In this document: in pieces, positions 27,358-34,813 of the stretch
Numbering within the stretch: position 1 is the stretch's first letter
Layout: each line of letters starts with the position of its first letter
Origin: Paludibacteraceae bacterium
Lineage (GTDB): Bacteria; Bacteroidota; Bacteroidia; Bacteroidales; Paludibacteraceae
Direction of reading: 5' to 3'
DNA length: 64,000 nt
Assembly: GCA_017503075.1 (NCBI GenBank)
Contig: JAFVTU010000012.1
Span: 124,001 to 188,000 of the forward strand
Position numbers and translations under genes: made by a program
The notes under the pieces: generated by a model
What the model was told of the DNA's origin: nothing
Database searches by the model: none
What the model saw: only the letters and a program-made list of their open reading frames with translations

Positions 27358-27804
27358 ATGAAACACCTCTGCGTTATAATATTAAATATATTGTTTGTTC
27401 CGTTGCTACTACAAGCTCAGCACAATTGCCATCCTCAGCGAACTGCGGAAGATATTGCCCGTAAGCAAACAGAGATGTTAGTGCGTGAATTGAGCATTCA
27501 AGATAGTATTATTCGTGATACACTTTACCATCTTCATCTCAAGTTTGCTCGCAAACGCGAAATCAGCAATACTCGTGCAGAAGCTATGCAATATATGCAA
27601 GAGGCCAATGCTGAATTACAAACGATTCTCACTCCAGAGCAATACCAGCAGTACATGAATCAACAAGTTAATTACGCTCCACATCGTCATCGTGCGCCTC
27701 ACAATCGTATCACTACTATTTCAGTGGACAGCGTTTCTACTCCACCAAATGACAGCGCCGAAGCCCCCAGAATCCAACTACCGCTACCAGTGAGCCGACT
27801 ATAA
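27358..27804 (+). CDS. Small periplasmic CpxP/Spy-like protein
   Basis: A 148-residue exported protein with a signal peptide ending near LLLQAQ. The mature part is helical and charged and contains LTPEQYQQYMNQQ, a motif typical of Spy/CpxP-type periplasmic chaperones and metal-responsive proteins. It ends in a His/Pro-rich tail. The 3' end overlaps the convergent PAP2 gene by 68 bp. The start is 8 bp from the divergent permease start, so the two promoters must lie inside each other's coding region. Family call moderate. Confidence 0.65.
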   Translation: MKHLCVIILNILFVPLLLQAQHNCHPQRTAEDIARKQTEMLVRELSIQDSIIRDTLYHLHLKFARKREISNTRAEAMQYMQEANAELQTILTPEQYQQYMNQQVNYAPHRHRAPHNRITTISVDSVSTPPNDSAEAPRIQLPLPVSRL

Positions 27805-28333
27805 GTCCTCCCAAAATATCCGTGGGGTAATGCACCCCTAGATACATTCTGCTATAGCAATTTGCAGCCACCCAAAGCATCAAGCCAGAGGTGGCTATTT
27901 TGTTGCGCCAAATGAGTGAGAAGAGCAACGCACATGCCATCGTATTCGCCGCATGGCTACTCACAAAACCATATTGCCCACTTCGATAGCCATTTACCAA
28001 ATGCAATACACCTTCTAATTCGGGTACGCGCGTGGGGCGTGGGCGAGCAACGAGGTCTTTCAAAATACCTGAAGCGATAAAATCTGCCGCACCTACTGCG
28101 AGTGCAATCAGCACTATCATCACAACGCAGGCAGGCACTTTCTGTAGCCATTTGATAGGCGTAGAAGCAGGTTGGCGGTAACGCCAAACGAGCAAGCCAA
28201 TCAATAGCACATACAGCGGAATCCAGGTCGCCTTCGCCGAGATAATCCACATAAGCGAATCAGCCCATGGCGCATGCCATCCGTTGATTGCCAACAGCAT
28301 CTCCGTGTCAATATGTAATAGTTGTTCGAGCAT
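27737..28333 (-). CDS. PAP2-family membrane phosphatase
   Basis: A 198-residue inner-membrane phosphatase with about five helices. The three catalytic motifs are present: KDLVARPRP, FVSSHAANT (SSH in place of the common SGH) and SRMYLGVHYPTD with the nucleophilic His. Typical substrates are undecaprenyl pyrophosphate, phosphatidylglycerol phosphate or lipid A phosphates; which one is not visible. Third in the rsmE-TonB-PAP2 minus-strand run. Confidence 0.9.
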   Translation of the reverse strand: MLEQLLHIDTEMLLAINGWHAPWADSLMWIISAKATWIPLYVLLIGLLVWRYRQPASTPIKWLQKVPACVVMIVLIALAVGAADFIASGILKDLVARPRPTRVPELEGVLHLVNGYRSGQYGFVSSHAANTMACALLFSLIWRNKIATSGLMLWVAANCYSRMYLGVHYPTDILGGLIVGSLVAVVGFWGLRRCHLVE

Positions 28334-28365
28334 ATAGCCTTCTATATATTCTCAGAGAGATTACA

Positions 28366-28863
28366 TTATTTTGGTTCATTCTTATCCCTATAACTTTGAA
28401 CCATTCCTACCGATATAGGAAATGCTGATTTCGCACGTACTGGGTATCCATCTATTTTTCCTGGTATCCAAGGAGGCATCTTTCTCGTTAATTTAATTGC
28501 TGCACGATCAAACTTTCTGTTTCCTGAGGTTTTATATTTTTTGACACGACTAATACTACCATCAGTTTCTACTATAAACATACAAATGATACGACGTGAT
28601 TTCTCTTGAATTTTAGAGCAATCATAGTCAAGATTATCTGCAATATATTGCATTAAAGCAGCCCAACCGCCAGGAGGTATTGGCAATTCATCCACGTAGT
28701 TATATGCTCGTACTCTTTTGTCATATATACGAGTAGAATCTACTTCATCTCTATGCACTATAACCTCATCAGAAAATTCTTGTAAGGTATCATTAGGTAT
28801 GTGCGCAAAAGCAAAATTCCCAATCATTATTACAACAACAATCAATAGATACTTCATTTCCAA
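28366..28863 (-). CDS. Periplasmic protein with TonB C-terminal-like domain
   Basis: A 165-residue exported protein (signal ending near NFAFA). The C-terminal ~100 residues follow the TonB_C fold, with PPGGWAALMQYIADNL, RIICMFIVETDGSIS and FDRAAIKLTRKMPPWIPGKIDG. There is no Pro-rich spanning linker and the only N-terminal hydrophobic segment looks cleavable. It is therefore unlikely to work as a classical energy transducer. Located 7 bp after rsmE in the same orientation. Confidence 0.72.
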   Translation of the reverse strand: MEMKYLLIVVVIMIGNFAFAHIPNDTLQEFSDEVIVHRDEVDSTRIYDKRVRAYNYVDELPIPPGGWAALMQYIADNLDYDCSKIQEKSRRIICMFIVETDGSISRVKKYKTSGNRKFDRAAIKLTRKMPPWIPGKIDGYPVRAKSAFPISVGMVQSYRDKNEPK

Positions 28864-28870
28864 TGTCTAT

Positions 28871-29578
28871 TTATTCATTCAACAACACCGCCGTATGGCA
28901 TGCCACCACACCAGCTGTTTCCGTACGCAGACGCGAGCGACCTAATCCTACTGGCACAAAGCCCTGAGCGATAGCTTGCTCTACCTCCTGCTCTGAAAAG
29001 TCGCCTTCCGGACCAATCAAAATAAGCACATCCCTACCCTTTCGCAGCGCGTCTTTGAGTTCACGTTTCTCATCCTTGTAGCAATGGGCGATAAACTTGT
29101 CTATATTCTCATTGCCACCATACTGCTGCATGAGTGCCGCGAAGTCCGTCAACGGATTCAATTTGGGCAAATAGGGCGTAAGTGACTGTTTAGCAGCCGA
29201 AAGGATAATCTTCTCCAGTCGGTCATTGCGCAGATTCTTACGCTCCGAGAATCGGCACAATAGCGGCGTAATCTCATCCACACCAATCTCTGTGCACTTC
29301 TCCACCATCCACTCCAATCGCTCGATATTCTTCGTAGGTGCAATCGCCACATGAATATAAACATTATGTGTCTTCTCTTGCTTCTCTTGGCTCAGAATCT
29401 CAAACTCACAATGTCTTGGATGGGGATTCGTGATACGCGCATGGTAGGTTGTACCACGACCATCGGTGAGCAGTATCTCATCGCCACGGTCATAGCGCAG
29501 CACACGCACGCAGTGCGCAGACTCCTCCTCGCTGAGGAAATGATTGGTTTCTATGTCTGGTGTGTAAAATAAATACAT
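28871..29578 (-). CDS. rsmE: 16S rRNA (uracil(1498)-N3)-methyltransferase
   Basis: A 235-residue SPOUT methyltransferase. The N-terminal PUA-like domain begins YLFYTPDIETNHFLSEEES; the C-terminal trefoil knot has LILIGPEGDFSEQEVEQA and VGLGRSRLRTETA for SAM binding. A longer frame exists to 29650, but the consensus promoter at 29596-29627 lies inside that extension, so the ATG at 29578 is the start. The leader is therefore about 10-15 nt. Confidence 0.93.
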   Translation of the reverse strand: MYLFYTPDIETNHFLSEEESAHCVRVLRYDRGDEILLTDGRGTTYHARITNPHPRHCEFEILSQEKQEKTHNVYIHVAIAPTKNIERLEWMVEKCTEIGVDEITPLLCRFSERKNLRNDRLEKIILSAAKQSLTPYLPKLNPLTDFAALMQQYGGNENIDKFIAHCYKDEKRELKDALRKGRDVLILIGPEGDFSEQEVEQAIAQGFVPVGLGRSRLRTETAGVVACHTAVLLNE

Positions 29579-29595
29579 TCTACTCCAATTTCGTG

Positions 29596-29627
29596 CAAAG
29601 GTACAACAAAATTTGCACATTCGCAAA
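29596..29627 (-). promoter_or_regulatory. Promoter of rsmE
   Basis: Minus-strand TTTG (29624-29627), 20 bp, TACCTTTG (29596-29603). It decides the rsmE start codon. Confidence 0.85.
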
Positions 29628-29676
29628 TTTTGAGTGGAAAAATGTTTCATGCGGCAGAGCCGCTTGTTTCAGAGTT

Positions 29677-30054
29677 TCAAGGTTTCATGCGCTGGTGGAG
29701 TTGGGCGATGACAAAACCGCGAAGGGTGGTATAGCGTTTTTGGTTGGGTTGGGGATGTTTGAACTGGCGCTCGAAAAGCGGTTGCCAGTAAGCGAGGCGG
29801 TCAGGGTCGCTCAGTTCTTGTTTAGCAAGCGTTTGGACTTGCTGAAAAAGAAGGCGGTTATTCGTGGCACCCTCCGACCATTTGCCTTCGTGGCGATGAT
29901 AGACGTAGGTTTCGCCTGGCCCATAGACAGGTCTGCCTTTGGCATCCTTGCCATAGCATTTGCGACGAGAAACAATGATACGACCATCCGCGTTGCGGGA
30001 TGAAATCTTGCCAGTGAAGTTCTCAACTGGAGCGATGTAGGTGGTTTGAGACAT
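29677..30054 (-). CDS. Conserved-looking hypothetical protein
   Basis: A 125-residue soluble, basic protein without signal peptide. Visible segments include GKISSRNADGRIIVSRRKCYGKD, cut here as YGPGETYVYHRHEGKW in the centre and YTTLRGFVIAQLHQRMKP at the end. I do not recognise the family or a catalytic motif; the His/Arg-rich middle could bind nucleic acid. Its start codon is preceded by heptamers with core AAYTCAT, as at thyA. A run through this locus shows no mobile-element signature. Confidence 0.55.
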   Translation of the reverse strand: MSQTTYIAPVENFTGKISSRNADGRIIVSRRKCYGKDAKGRPVYGPGETYVYHRHEGKWSEGATNNRLLFQQVQTLAKQELSDPDRLAYWQPLFERQFKHPQPNQKRYTTLRGFVIAQLHQRMKP

Positions 30055-30056
30055 GG

Positions 30057-30091
30057 GAATTATGAGTTATGAATTATGAATTTTGAGTTAT
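30057..30091 (-). repeat. 7-bp tandem leader array before the hypothetical gene
   Basis: On the plus strand five heptamers GARTTAT/GAATTTT; on the minus strand the unit reads AAYTCAT and ends at the ATG (30054). The same AACTCAT unit precedes thyA at 60946. Confidence 0.85.
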
Positions 30092-30146
30092 GGGTGATGT
30101 TATTGGGTTATAGTTTGCTTACTGCTTTCTTCTGTGTGGATAATAG

Positions 30147-30245
30147 ATTGTGCGTCTATTGTACGTTTATTGTGCGTCTATTGTCCGTATATTGTGCGTG
30201 TATTATGCGTCTATTGTCCATGTATTGTGCGTGTATTGTGCGTAA
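30147..30245. repeat. Nine-unit 11-bp tandem array
   Basis: Nine consecutive 11-mers with consensus ATTGTGCGTNT cover 99 bp without a register break; changes concentrate at positions 6, 7 and 9-11. Two units of the same 11-mer recur at 38087-38108. No gene is present between 30092 and 30317. Confidence 0.92.
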
Positions 30246-30317
30246 CCTACAATACTCTGCAAAGGTACAATAAAAATTGCACATATGCAAGAAAATAATT
30301 AAAATTTTGTCATTTTT

Positions 30318-30349
30318 TTTGCATTATTCAATAAATTTCACTACCTTTG
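30318..30349 (+). promoter_or_regulatory. Promoter of the structured RNA
   Basis: TTTG (30318-30321), 20 bp, TACCTTTG (30342-30349). The transcript would start near 30356, over 300 nt before the next gene, and meet a terminator at 30587-30612. Confidence 0.85.
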
Positions 30350-30355
30350 CAACCG

Positions 30356-30612
30356 CAAAGCAAATAGCAGAAGATAGTAACTATAATAATGAGTAACTGC
30401 AAACTGCTTTGCAGACATATTTAATATAGCGTTATAAGCCCAAACTTGATTCATTGAAAACTGGACACTTTCAATAATCATTTATTCTTCAAGTACGGTT
30501 TATGCACGCTCATGCTTTCAGCGTGAGTTTTCCGTGCGTAGATTTGAAGAATAAAGGTAGTCCAGAACCTCAATGAATCAAATTGAAGCGAACGAAAGTT
30601 CACGCTTTTTTC
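30356..30612 (+). ncRNA. Structured non-coding RNA candidate (rod-shaped, own terminator)
   Basis: Stems in order: CTGCAAA/TTTGCAG hairpin (30397-30403/30408-30414); closing stem TTGATTCATTGA/TCAATGAATCAA (30446-30457/30570-30581); CTGGAC/GTCCAG (30461-30466/30560-30565); an asymmetric bubble of 14 nt against 4 nt; TTTATTCTTCAA/TTGAAGAATAAA (30481-30492/30544-30555); and a tip hairpin CACGCT/AGCGTG. The last element is a GAAA-loop hairpin AGCGAAC/GTT-CGCT followed by TTTTTT (30587-30612), an intrinsic terminator. A possible 11-codon frame begins at 30389. It does not match RNase P, tmRNA, SRP RNA or a riboswitch I know; the closed rod with a one-sided bubble recalls 6S RNA. Confidence 0.7.
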
Positions 30613-30676
30613 TGTCTATATACCCCATCGCCATAGCAAAATAAACAACAATACTAACTCATAAAAGTAAATGATT

Positions 30677-32947
30677 ATGAAAAAACATTTATCTTCATTA
30701 TTCTCCACCCTTCAAGGGGGAAGTAGATGGGGGCTTCTTTTCGTGGCACTCCTCGCCACCACCGCCCTCTGGGCGCAACGTTTCCAATCTGATAACCTGT
30801 ACTACCGCATCACCAGCAGTTCCGCACCTTGTACCGTGGAGGTGACATATGAATATAATTCATCTGATAACAACTACTCTGGCCTTACCACTGCCACTAT
30901 CCCCGAAACAGTCACGTACAACGGCACCACCTACAGCGTAACGAGCATTGGAGATGATGCTTTCTGGGGTTGCTCCTCCCTCACCTCCGTTACTATTGGC
31001 AACAGCGTGACGAGCATTGGATATGAGGCGTTCCTTAATACAGGTATCTACAACAATGAGTCCAATTGGGAGAATGGTGTACTCTATATCAGCAACTGCC
31101 TAATAGATGCAAAAAATAACATAACAGGCGCATATACCATTAAGGGTGGCACACGAGTGATTGGATATAAGGCTTTCTCTAATTGTTCCTCCCTCACCTC
31201 TATCACCATCCCCAATAGCGTAACGAGCATTGGGAAATATGCTTTCTCTAGTTGCTCCTCCCTCACCTCCGTCACTATTGGCAATAGCGTAACTAGTATT
31301 GGATATTATGCTTTCGATAATTGCTCCGCACTTAACAAAACTAATTTTACAGGTGACATTGCGGATTGGTGTATGATAAAATTTGATGGTTACTCTGCCA
31401 ATCCAATCTCTATCTCCCGTAATCTATACCTCAATGATATTGAAGTAAAAGAACTAATAATCCCAAACAGTGTGGATACTATTTATGAGTATGCTTTCGA
31501 TAATTGCTCTTCCCTCACATCGGTCACGATAGGCAACAGCGTCACTAGCGTAGGAAATAGTGCATTCTATGGTTGCTCTGCTCTTATCTCTGTTACCATA
31601 GGAAACAGCGTAACGAGCATTGGAGAGCGGGCTTTCTCTGGTTGCTCCGCACTTAACAAAACTAATTTTACAGGTGACATTGCGGATTGGTGTATGATAA
31701 AATTTGCAAGTTCCTCTGCCAATCCAATCTCTATCTCCCGTAATCTATACCTCAATGATATTGAAGTAAAAGAACTAATAATCCCAAACAGTGTGGATAC
31801 TATTTATGAGTATGCTTTCTATAATTGCTCCTCCCTCACATCGGTCACGATAGGCAACAGCGTCACCAGCATAGGGTATAGAGCATTCTATGGTTGCTCT
31901 TCTTTGACCGCGGTGACTATCGGTGCAAGTGTCACCAGCATTGAAAGTAGTGCATTCGAAGTTTGTAATTCATTAGATAAATTCATTTGCTACAGCAAAA
32001 CACTAACAGAGTTTGGCGGATTAAAGTTGTCAGCAAATATAAATATAGATACAGTAGTTGCACCTGCAATATTTTTTGACATTCCTGAAAATATTTGGGC
32101 TAGTGCACCAAAATCCATTTCATATGCAGAAGTTGTGGCAGGTGAACTCACTACGGATGCTTTTGGATTTATCAATCGCAGCTATAAAACTCTACGTACA
32201 CTCGACCTTGCTGCCACTACCAACACTACTATCGCAGAGGAAGCATTCAAAAACTGCTACAAGTTAGAGAACCTGATGCTGCCTTCACAACTAGAAACAG
32301 TGCCATATATGGCTGTAGCAGAGTGTGTGAAGCTTCAGTCTATCACTATCCCTGCTACCGTTACCGAGATTGCAGACCGTGCTTTCGAGAACTGCCGCAG
32401 TATCAAATCCATCATCTTTGAGGGCGCAGAACCCGCACAAAGCCCTGCACGTCACGCAGCAGCCAGTGGTTCGGCACTCTGGCGCATTGGCAGTTGGGCG
32501 TTCTACAACTGCCACCAGTTAGAAGACCTCACTATCCCTGAAGGCGTGACCGAAGTGGGCGATGCGGCTTTCTATGGTTGCAGTTACCTCACAGATATGA
32601 CCCTGCCAAGCACCATACAATCCATCGGCGACAATGGCTTCGCACTCTGCGCTAAACTGCAAAAGATTTATGTGAACGCCCTCACACCGCCTACTATCCA
32701 AGCCAAGACTTTCTACGATGTCAATCGTCAGATACCTGTATATGTGCCAGATGAAGTAGTCGATGCATATAAGAGCGATCCTTATTGGAAGGAGTTCAAT
32801 ATCCAAGGCAAGAGCAATGCACCTACGGCAGTAGAGAATATCGGTGCGGGTAACAAAGCCGATGCGCAAAAGATAATGCGCAACGGTCAACTCCTCATCC
32901 TGAAGGACGGAAAAACGTACAATGTAGTTGGTCAAATAGTAGAGTAA
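30677..32947 (+). CDS. BspA-like leucine-rich-repeat surface protein
   Basis: A 756-residue secreted protein built of LRR_5 (Treponema pallidum-type) repeats of 23 residues, e.g. AFYNCSSLTSVTIGNSVTSI, the fold used by BspA adhesins. The signal peptide (to ALWAQ) contains an odd insert, TLQGGSRWG, encoded by a GGGGGAAG repeat element. Repeats at ~215-315 and ~322-420 come from a recent 322-bp DNA duplication. The C-terminal tail NGQLLILKDGKTYNVVGQ matches the amylase tail at 10043 and may direct type IX export. ATG at 30671 is an alternative start two codons upstream. Confidence 0.9.
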   Translation: MKKHLSSLFSTLQGGSRWGLLFVALLATTALWAQRFQSDNLYYRITSSSAPCTVEVTYEYNSSDNNYSGLTTATIPETVTYNGTTYSVTSIGDDAFWGCSSLTSVTIGNSVTSIGYEAFLNTGIYNNESNWENGVLYISNCLIDAKNNITGAYTIKGGTRVIGYKAFSNCSSLTSITIPNSVTSIGKYAFSSCSSLTSVTIGNSVTSIGYYAFDNCSALNKTNFTGDIADWCMIKFDGYSANPISISRNLYLNDIEVKELIIPNSVDTIYEYAFDNCSSLTSVTIGNSVTSVGNSAFYGCSALISVTIGNSVTSIGERAFSGCSALNKTNFTGDIADWCMIKFASSSANPISISRNLYLNDIEVKELIIPNSVDTIYEYAFYNCSSLTSVTIGNSVTSIGYRAFYGCSSLTAVTIGASVTSIESSAFEVCNSLDKFICYSKTLTEFGGLKLSANINIDTVVAPAIFFDIPENIWASAPKSISYAEVVAGELTTDAFGFINRSYKTLRTLDLAATTNTTIAEEAFKNCYKLENLMLPSQLETVPYMAVAECVKLQSITIPATVTEIADRAFENCRSIKSIIFEGAEPAQSPARHAAASGSALWRIGSWAFYNCHQLEDLTIPEGVTEVGDAAFYGCSYLTDMTLPSTIQSIGDNGFALCAKLQKIYVNALTPPTIQAKTFYDVNRQIPVYVPDEVVDAYKSDPYWKEFNIQGKSNAPTAVENIGAGNKADAQKIMRNGQLLILKDGKTYNVVGQIVE
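31320..31912 (+). repeat. Segmental duplication inside the BspA-like gene
   Basis: About 270 bp at 31320-31590 recur nearly unchanged at 31642-31912 (offset 322 bp). Differences cluster in a few codons after AAATTTG and at the ends. This is DNA-level identity well beyond what the protein repeat needs. Confidence 0.88.
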
Positions 32948-32964
32948 TCAACTCTTCAACAACA

Positions 32965-32992
32965 AAATAAGCACCCGCTTGGGTGCTTATTT
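32965..32992. terminator. Bidirectional terminator between the BspA-like gene and prfA
   Basis: AAATAAGCACCC (32965-32976), loop GCTT, GGGTGCTTATTT (32981-32992), with T-rich flanks both ways. It lies 18 bp after one stop and 26 bp after the other. Confidence 0.93.
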
Positions 32993-33017
32993 TTATTCTC
33001 GCCTATAAATCAAAATT

Positions 33018-34118
33018 CTATAGTTCACTCTCCTTCATTCTTTCCGCATTCTCTGCCACTTGCAGCGCATCAATCACACCTTGAATCTCGCCGTCCATAA
33101 AGGCGGTAAGGTTGTATATCGTATAACCGATACGGTGGTCAGTGATACGCCCTTGAGGATAGTTGTAGGTGCGAATCTTCGCAGAGCGATCGCCTGTGCT
33201 GACCATTGTCTTACGGCGTGCAGCAATATCGTCGATATACTTTTGATGCTCCTTATCATATATTTGCGTGCGCAGGCGCGAAAGTGCACGCTCCTTGTTC
33301 TTTGGCTGGTCACGCGTCTCGGTACACTCAATCAATATCTCTTGCACCTCGCCCGTGTTGGGATTCTTCCAGTTGTAACGCAGACGCACACCCGACTCCA
33401 CTTTGTTCACGTTCTGACCACCAGCACCGCCCGAACGGAAAGTCTCCCACTTGATCTCGCCTTCGTTGATATGCACCTCAAACTCGTCTGCCTCTGGCAA
33501 CACCGCCACCGTAGCAGCCGACGTATGCACACGCCCTTGTGTCTCGGTGACAGGCACACGCTGTACGCGGTGTACACCCGATTCGTACTTCAATGTGCCA
33601 TACACATTCTCGCCCGACACGTTGAAGATAATCTCCTTGAATCCGCCCACGGCTCCTTCGGAGAAACTGCTGACAGTCATCTTCATGCCGTGCGTCTCAA
33701 AGTATTTGCTATACATACGGAACAAGTCACCTGCAAAGATACTCGCCTCATCGCCACCTGTTCCAGCACGAATCTCCATCACTACATTTTTGCCGTCCTC
33801 TGGGTCTTGAGGCAATAGCATGAGTTTCACTTCTTCTTCCAGAGCAGGAATCTGTGGTTCCAACTCATCTATCTCTGCACGTGCCATCTCGCGCAAATCG
33901 GCATCCGACTCATTATAGAAAATCTCCTTCGCTTCCGCCAAGTTATTTACGGCTTTCTTGTACTTCTCTGCCGACTCCAATACACGCTCCAAGTCGCGAT
34001 ATTCACGATTGAGTCGCACATAACGCGCTTGATCGGCAATCACCGAAGGGTCAGTAATCAGCAGACTCACCTCGTGAAACTTGGCTTCAAGTCCATCTAT
34101 TCTTTCTAATATATCCAT
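33018..34118 (-). CDS. prfA: Peptide chain release factor 1
   Basis: A 366-residue class I release factor for UAA/UAG. The GGQ motif is in RSGGAGGQNVNKVESGVRL; the codon-recognition region includes GVHRVQRVPVTETQGRVH, whose PVT tripeptide fits the RF1 P-x-T pattern rather than the SPF of RF2. No internal frameshift site of the prfB type is present. The leader is a heptamer array that abuts the ATG. Confidence 0.95.
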   Translation of the reverse strand: MDILERIDGLEAKFHEVSLLITDPSVIADQARYVRLNREYRDLERVLESAEKYKKAVNNLAEAKEIFYNESDADLREMARAEIDELEPQIPALEEEVKLMLLPQDPEDGKNVVMEIRAGTGGDEASIFAGDLFRMYSKYFETHGMKMTVSSFSEGAVGGFKEIIFNVSGENVYGTLKYESGVHRVQRVPVTETQGRVHTSAATVAVLPEADEFEVHINEGEIKWETFRSGGAGGQNVNKVESGVRLRYNWKNPNTGEVQEILIECTETRDQPKNKERALSRLRTQIYDKEHQKYIDDIAARRKTMVSTGDRSAKIRTYNYPQGRITDHRIGYTIYNLTAFMDGEIQGVIDALQVAENAERMKESEL

Positions 34119-34119
34119 T

Positions 34120-34154
34120 GTTTTAGTTGAAAGTTTAAAGTTGAAAGTTTAAAG
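34120..34154 (-). repeat. 7-bp tandem leader array before prfA
   Basis: On the minus strand CTTTAAA and CTTTCAA alternate (four units), followed by CTAAAAC and one base before the ATG at 34118. The stop codon of the upstream gene (34149-34151) lies inside the array. Confidence 0.85.
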
Positions 34155-34778
34155 GCTGGGCTGTTTGTCAACAGCACTCCAATACGCATCATCTACCACG
34201 ATACCTTCTGCACGGAGTTTCAAGTTAGTCACAAAGCGTATCAGTCGCCAATCGATTGTTTCGCTATACACTTTGCGCGAGATAAAGATGCGGAAAAACC
34301 AACCAAACTTCACATGCACATCCATACCAATCTTCGCACTCTTCTCGCCCATTGACAATACATGAAACGTACCATATGCCTCCTTAATCAGCGTACCCGC
34401 ATAGTGAATATCCACTCGTATATCACGCTGTTCTCCCCGCATAGAATCAGTCACTTGACTCTCAATTACCACATCCGACAAGAAAGGTCGCTCGTTCACC
34501 AGCACATCCAATACCAATTTGCTATACTGCTTCTCAGGCAAGTATTCCGATGCTTTCCAAATCAAGTAAAACGCATTCTTCTTCGCATCTTCTTGCTTAC
34601 CTAAACCTGCAAAAAACTGTTCGGATAACTTTGCAGGATCCGTTTGCAGGTAATAAATCATCGAATCTATCACCACATTGCACGCCTCTGCGCTCGTACT
34701 GACCTCAGTCTCATACTGCGTATGAAACATGCCGTCAGACAACGTAGTCAATACCGAAAACAATATCGCAAATACCAT
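34149..34778 (-). CDS. Hypothetical exported protein
   Basis: A 209-residue protein with a probable signal peptide (MVFAILFSVLTTLSDG). The mature part has alternating helical and beta segments (EQFFAGLGKQEDAKKNAFYL, DIRVDIHYAGTLIKEAYGTF). I do not recognise a family or catalytic residues. It lies between the AmgK-RapZ fusion gene (34 bp upstream) and prfA on the same strand, and the spacing suggests co-transcription with the fusion. The stop codon falls in the prfA leader array. Confidence 0.6.
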   Translation of the reverse strand: MVFAILFSVLTTLSDGMFHTQYETEVSTSAEACNVVIDSMIYYLQTDPAKLSEQFFAGLGKQEDAKKNAFYLIWKASEYLPEKQYSKLVLDVLVNERPFLSDVVIESQVTDSMRGEQRDIRVDIHYAGTLIKEAYGTFHVLSMGEKSAKIGMDVHVKFGWFFRIFISRKVYSETIDWRLIRFVTNLKLRAEGIVVDDAYWSAVDKQPSL

Positions 34779-34813
34779 CTTTTCTAACTTCTCTCAGCGC
34801 AGCGGTTTAACAC

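Noticed and set aside
29560-30003. 147-codon plus-strand frame
   Set aside because: Lies opposite rsmE promoter and the hypothetical gene at 29677; composition fits an antisense shadow.
30147-30245. CRISPR array
   Set aside because: Units are 11 bp and contiguous with no spacers; no cas gene nearby.
30389-30424. 11-codon leader peptide in the structured RNA
   Set aside because: Could exist, but it has no clustered regulatory codons and overlaps a 7-bp hairpin; not enough to call.
30356-30612. RNase P RNA, tmRNA or SRP RNA
   Set aside because: None of their conserved cores is present; length and fold differ.
31084-31912. CRISPR-like or mobile repeats
   Set aside because: The repeats are in frame and encode 23-residue LRR units of a surface protein.
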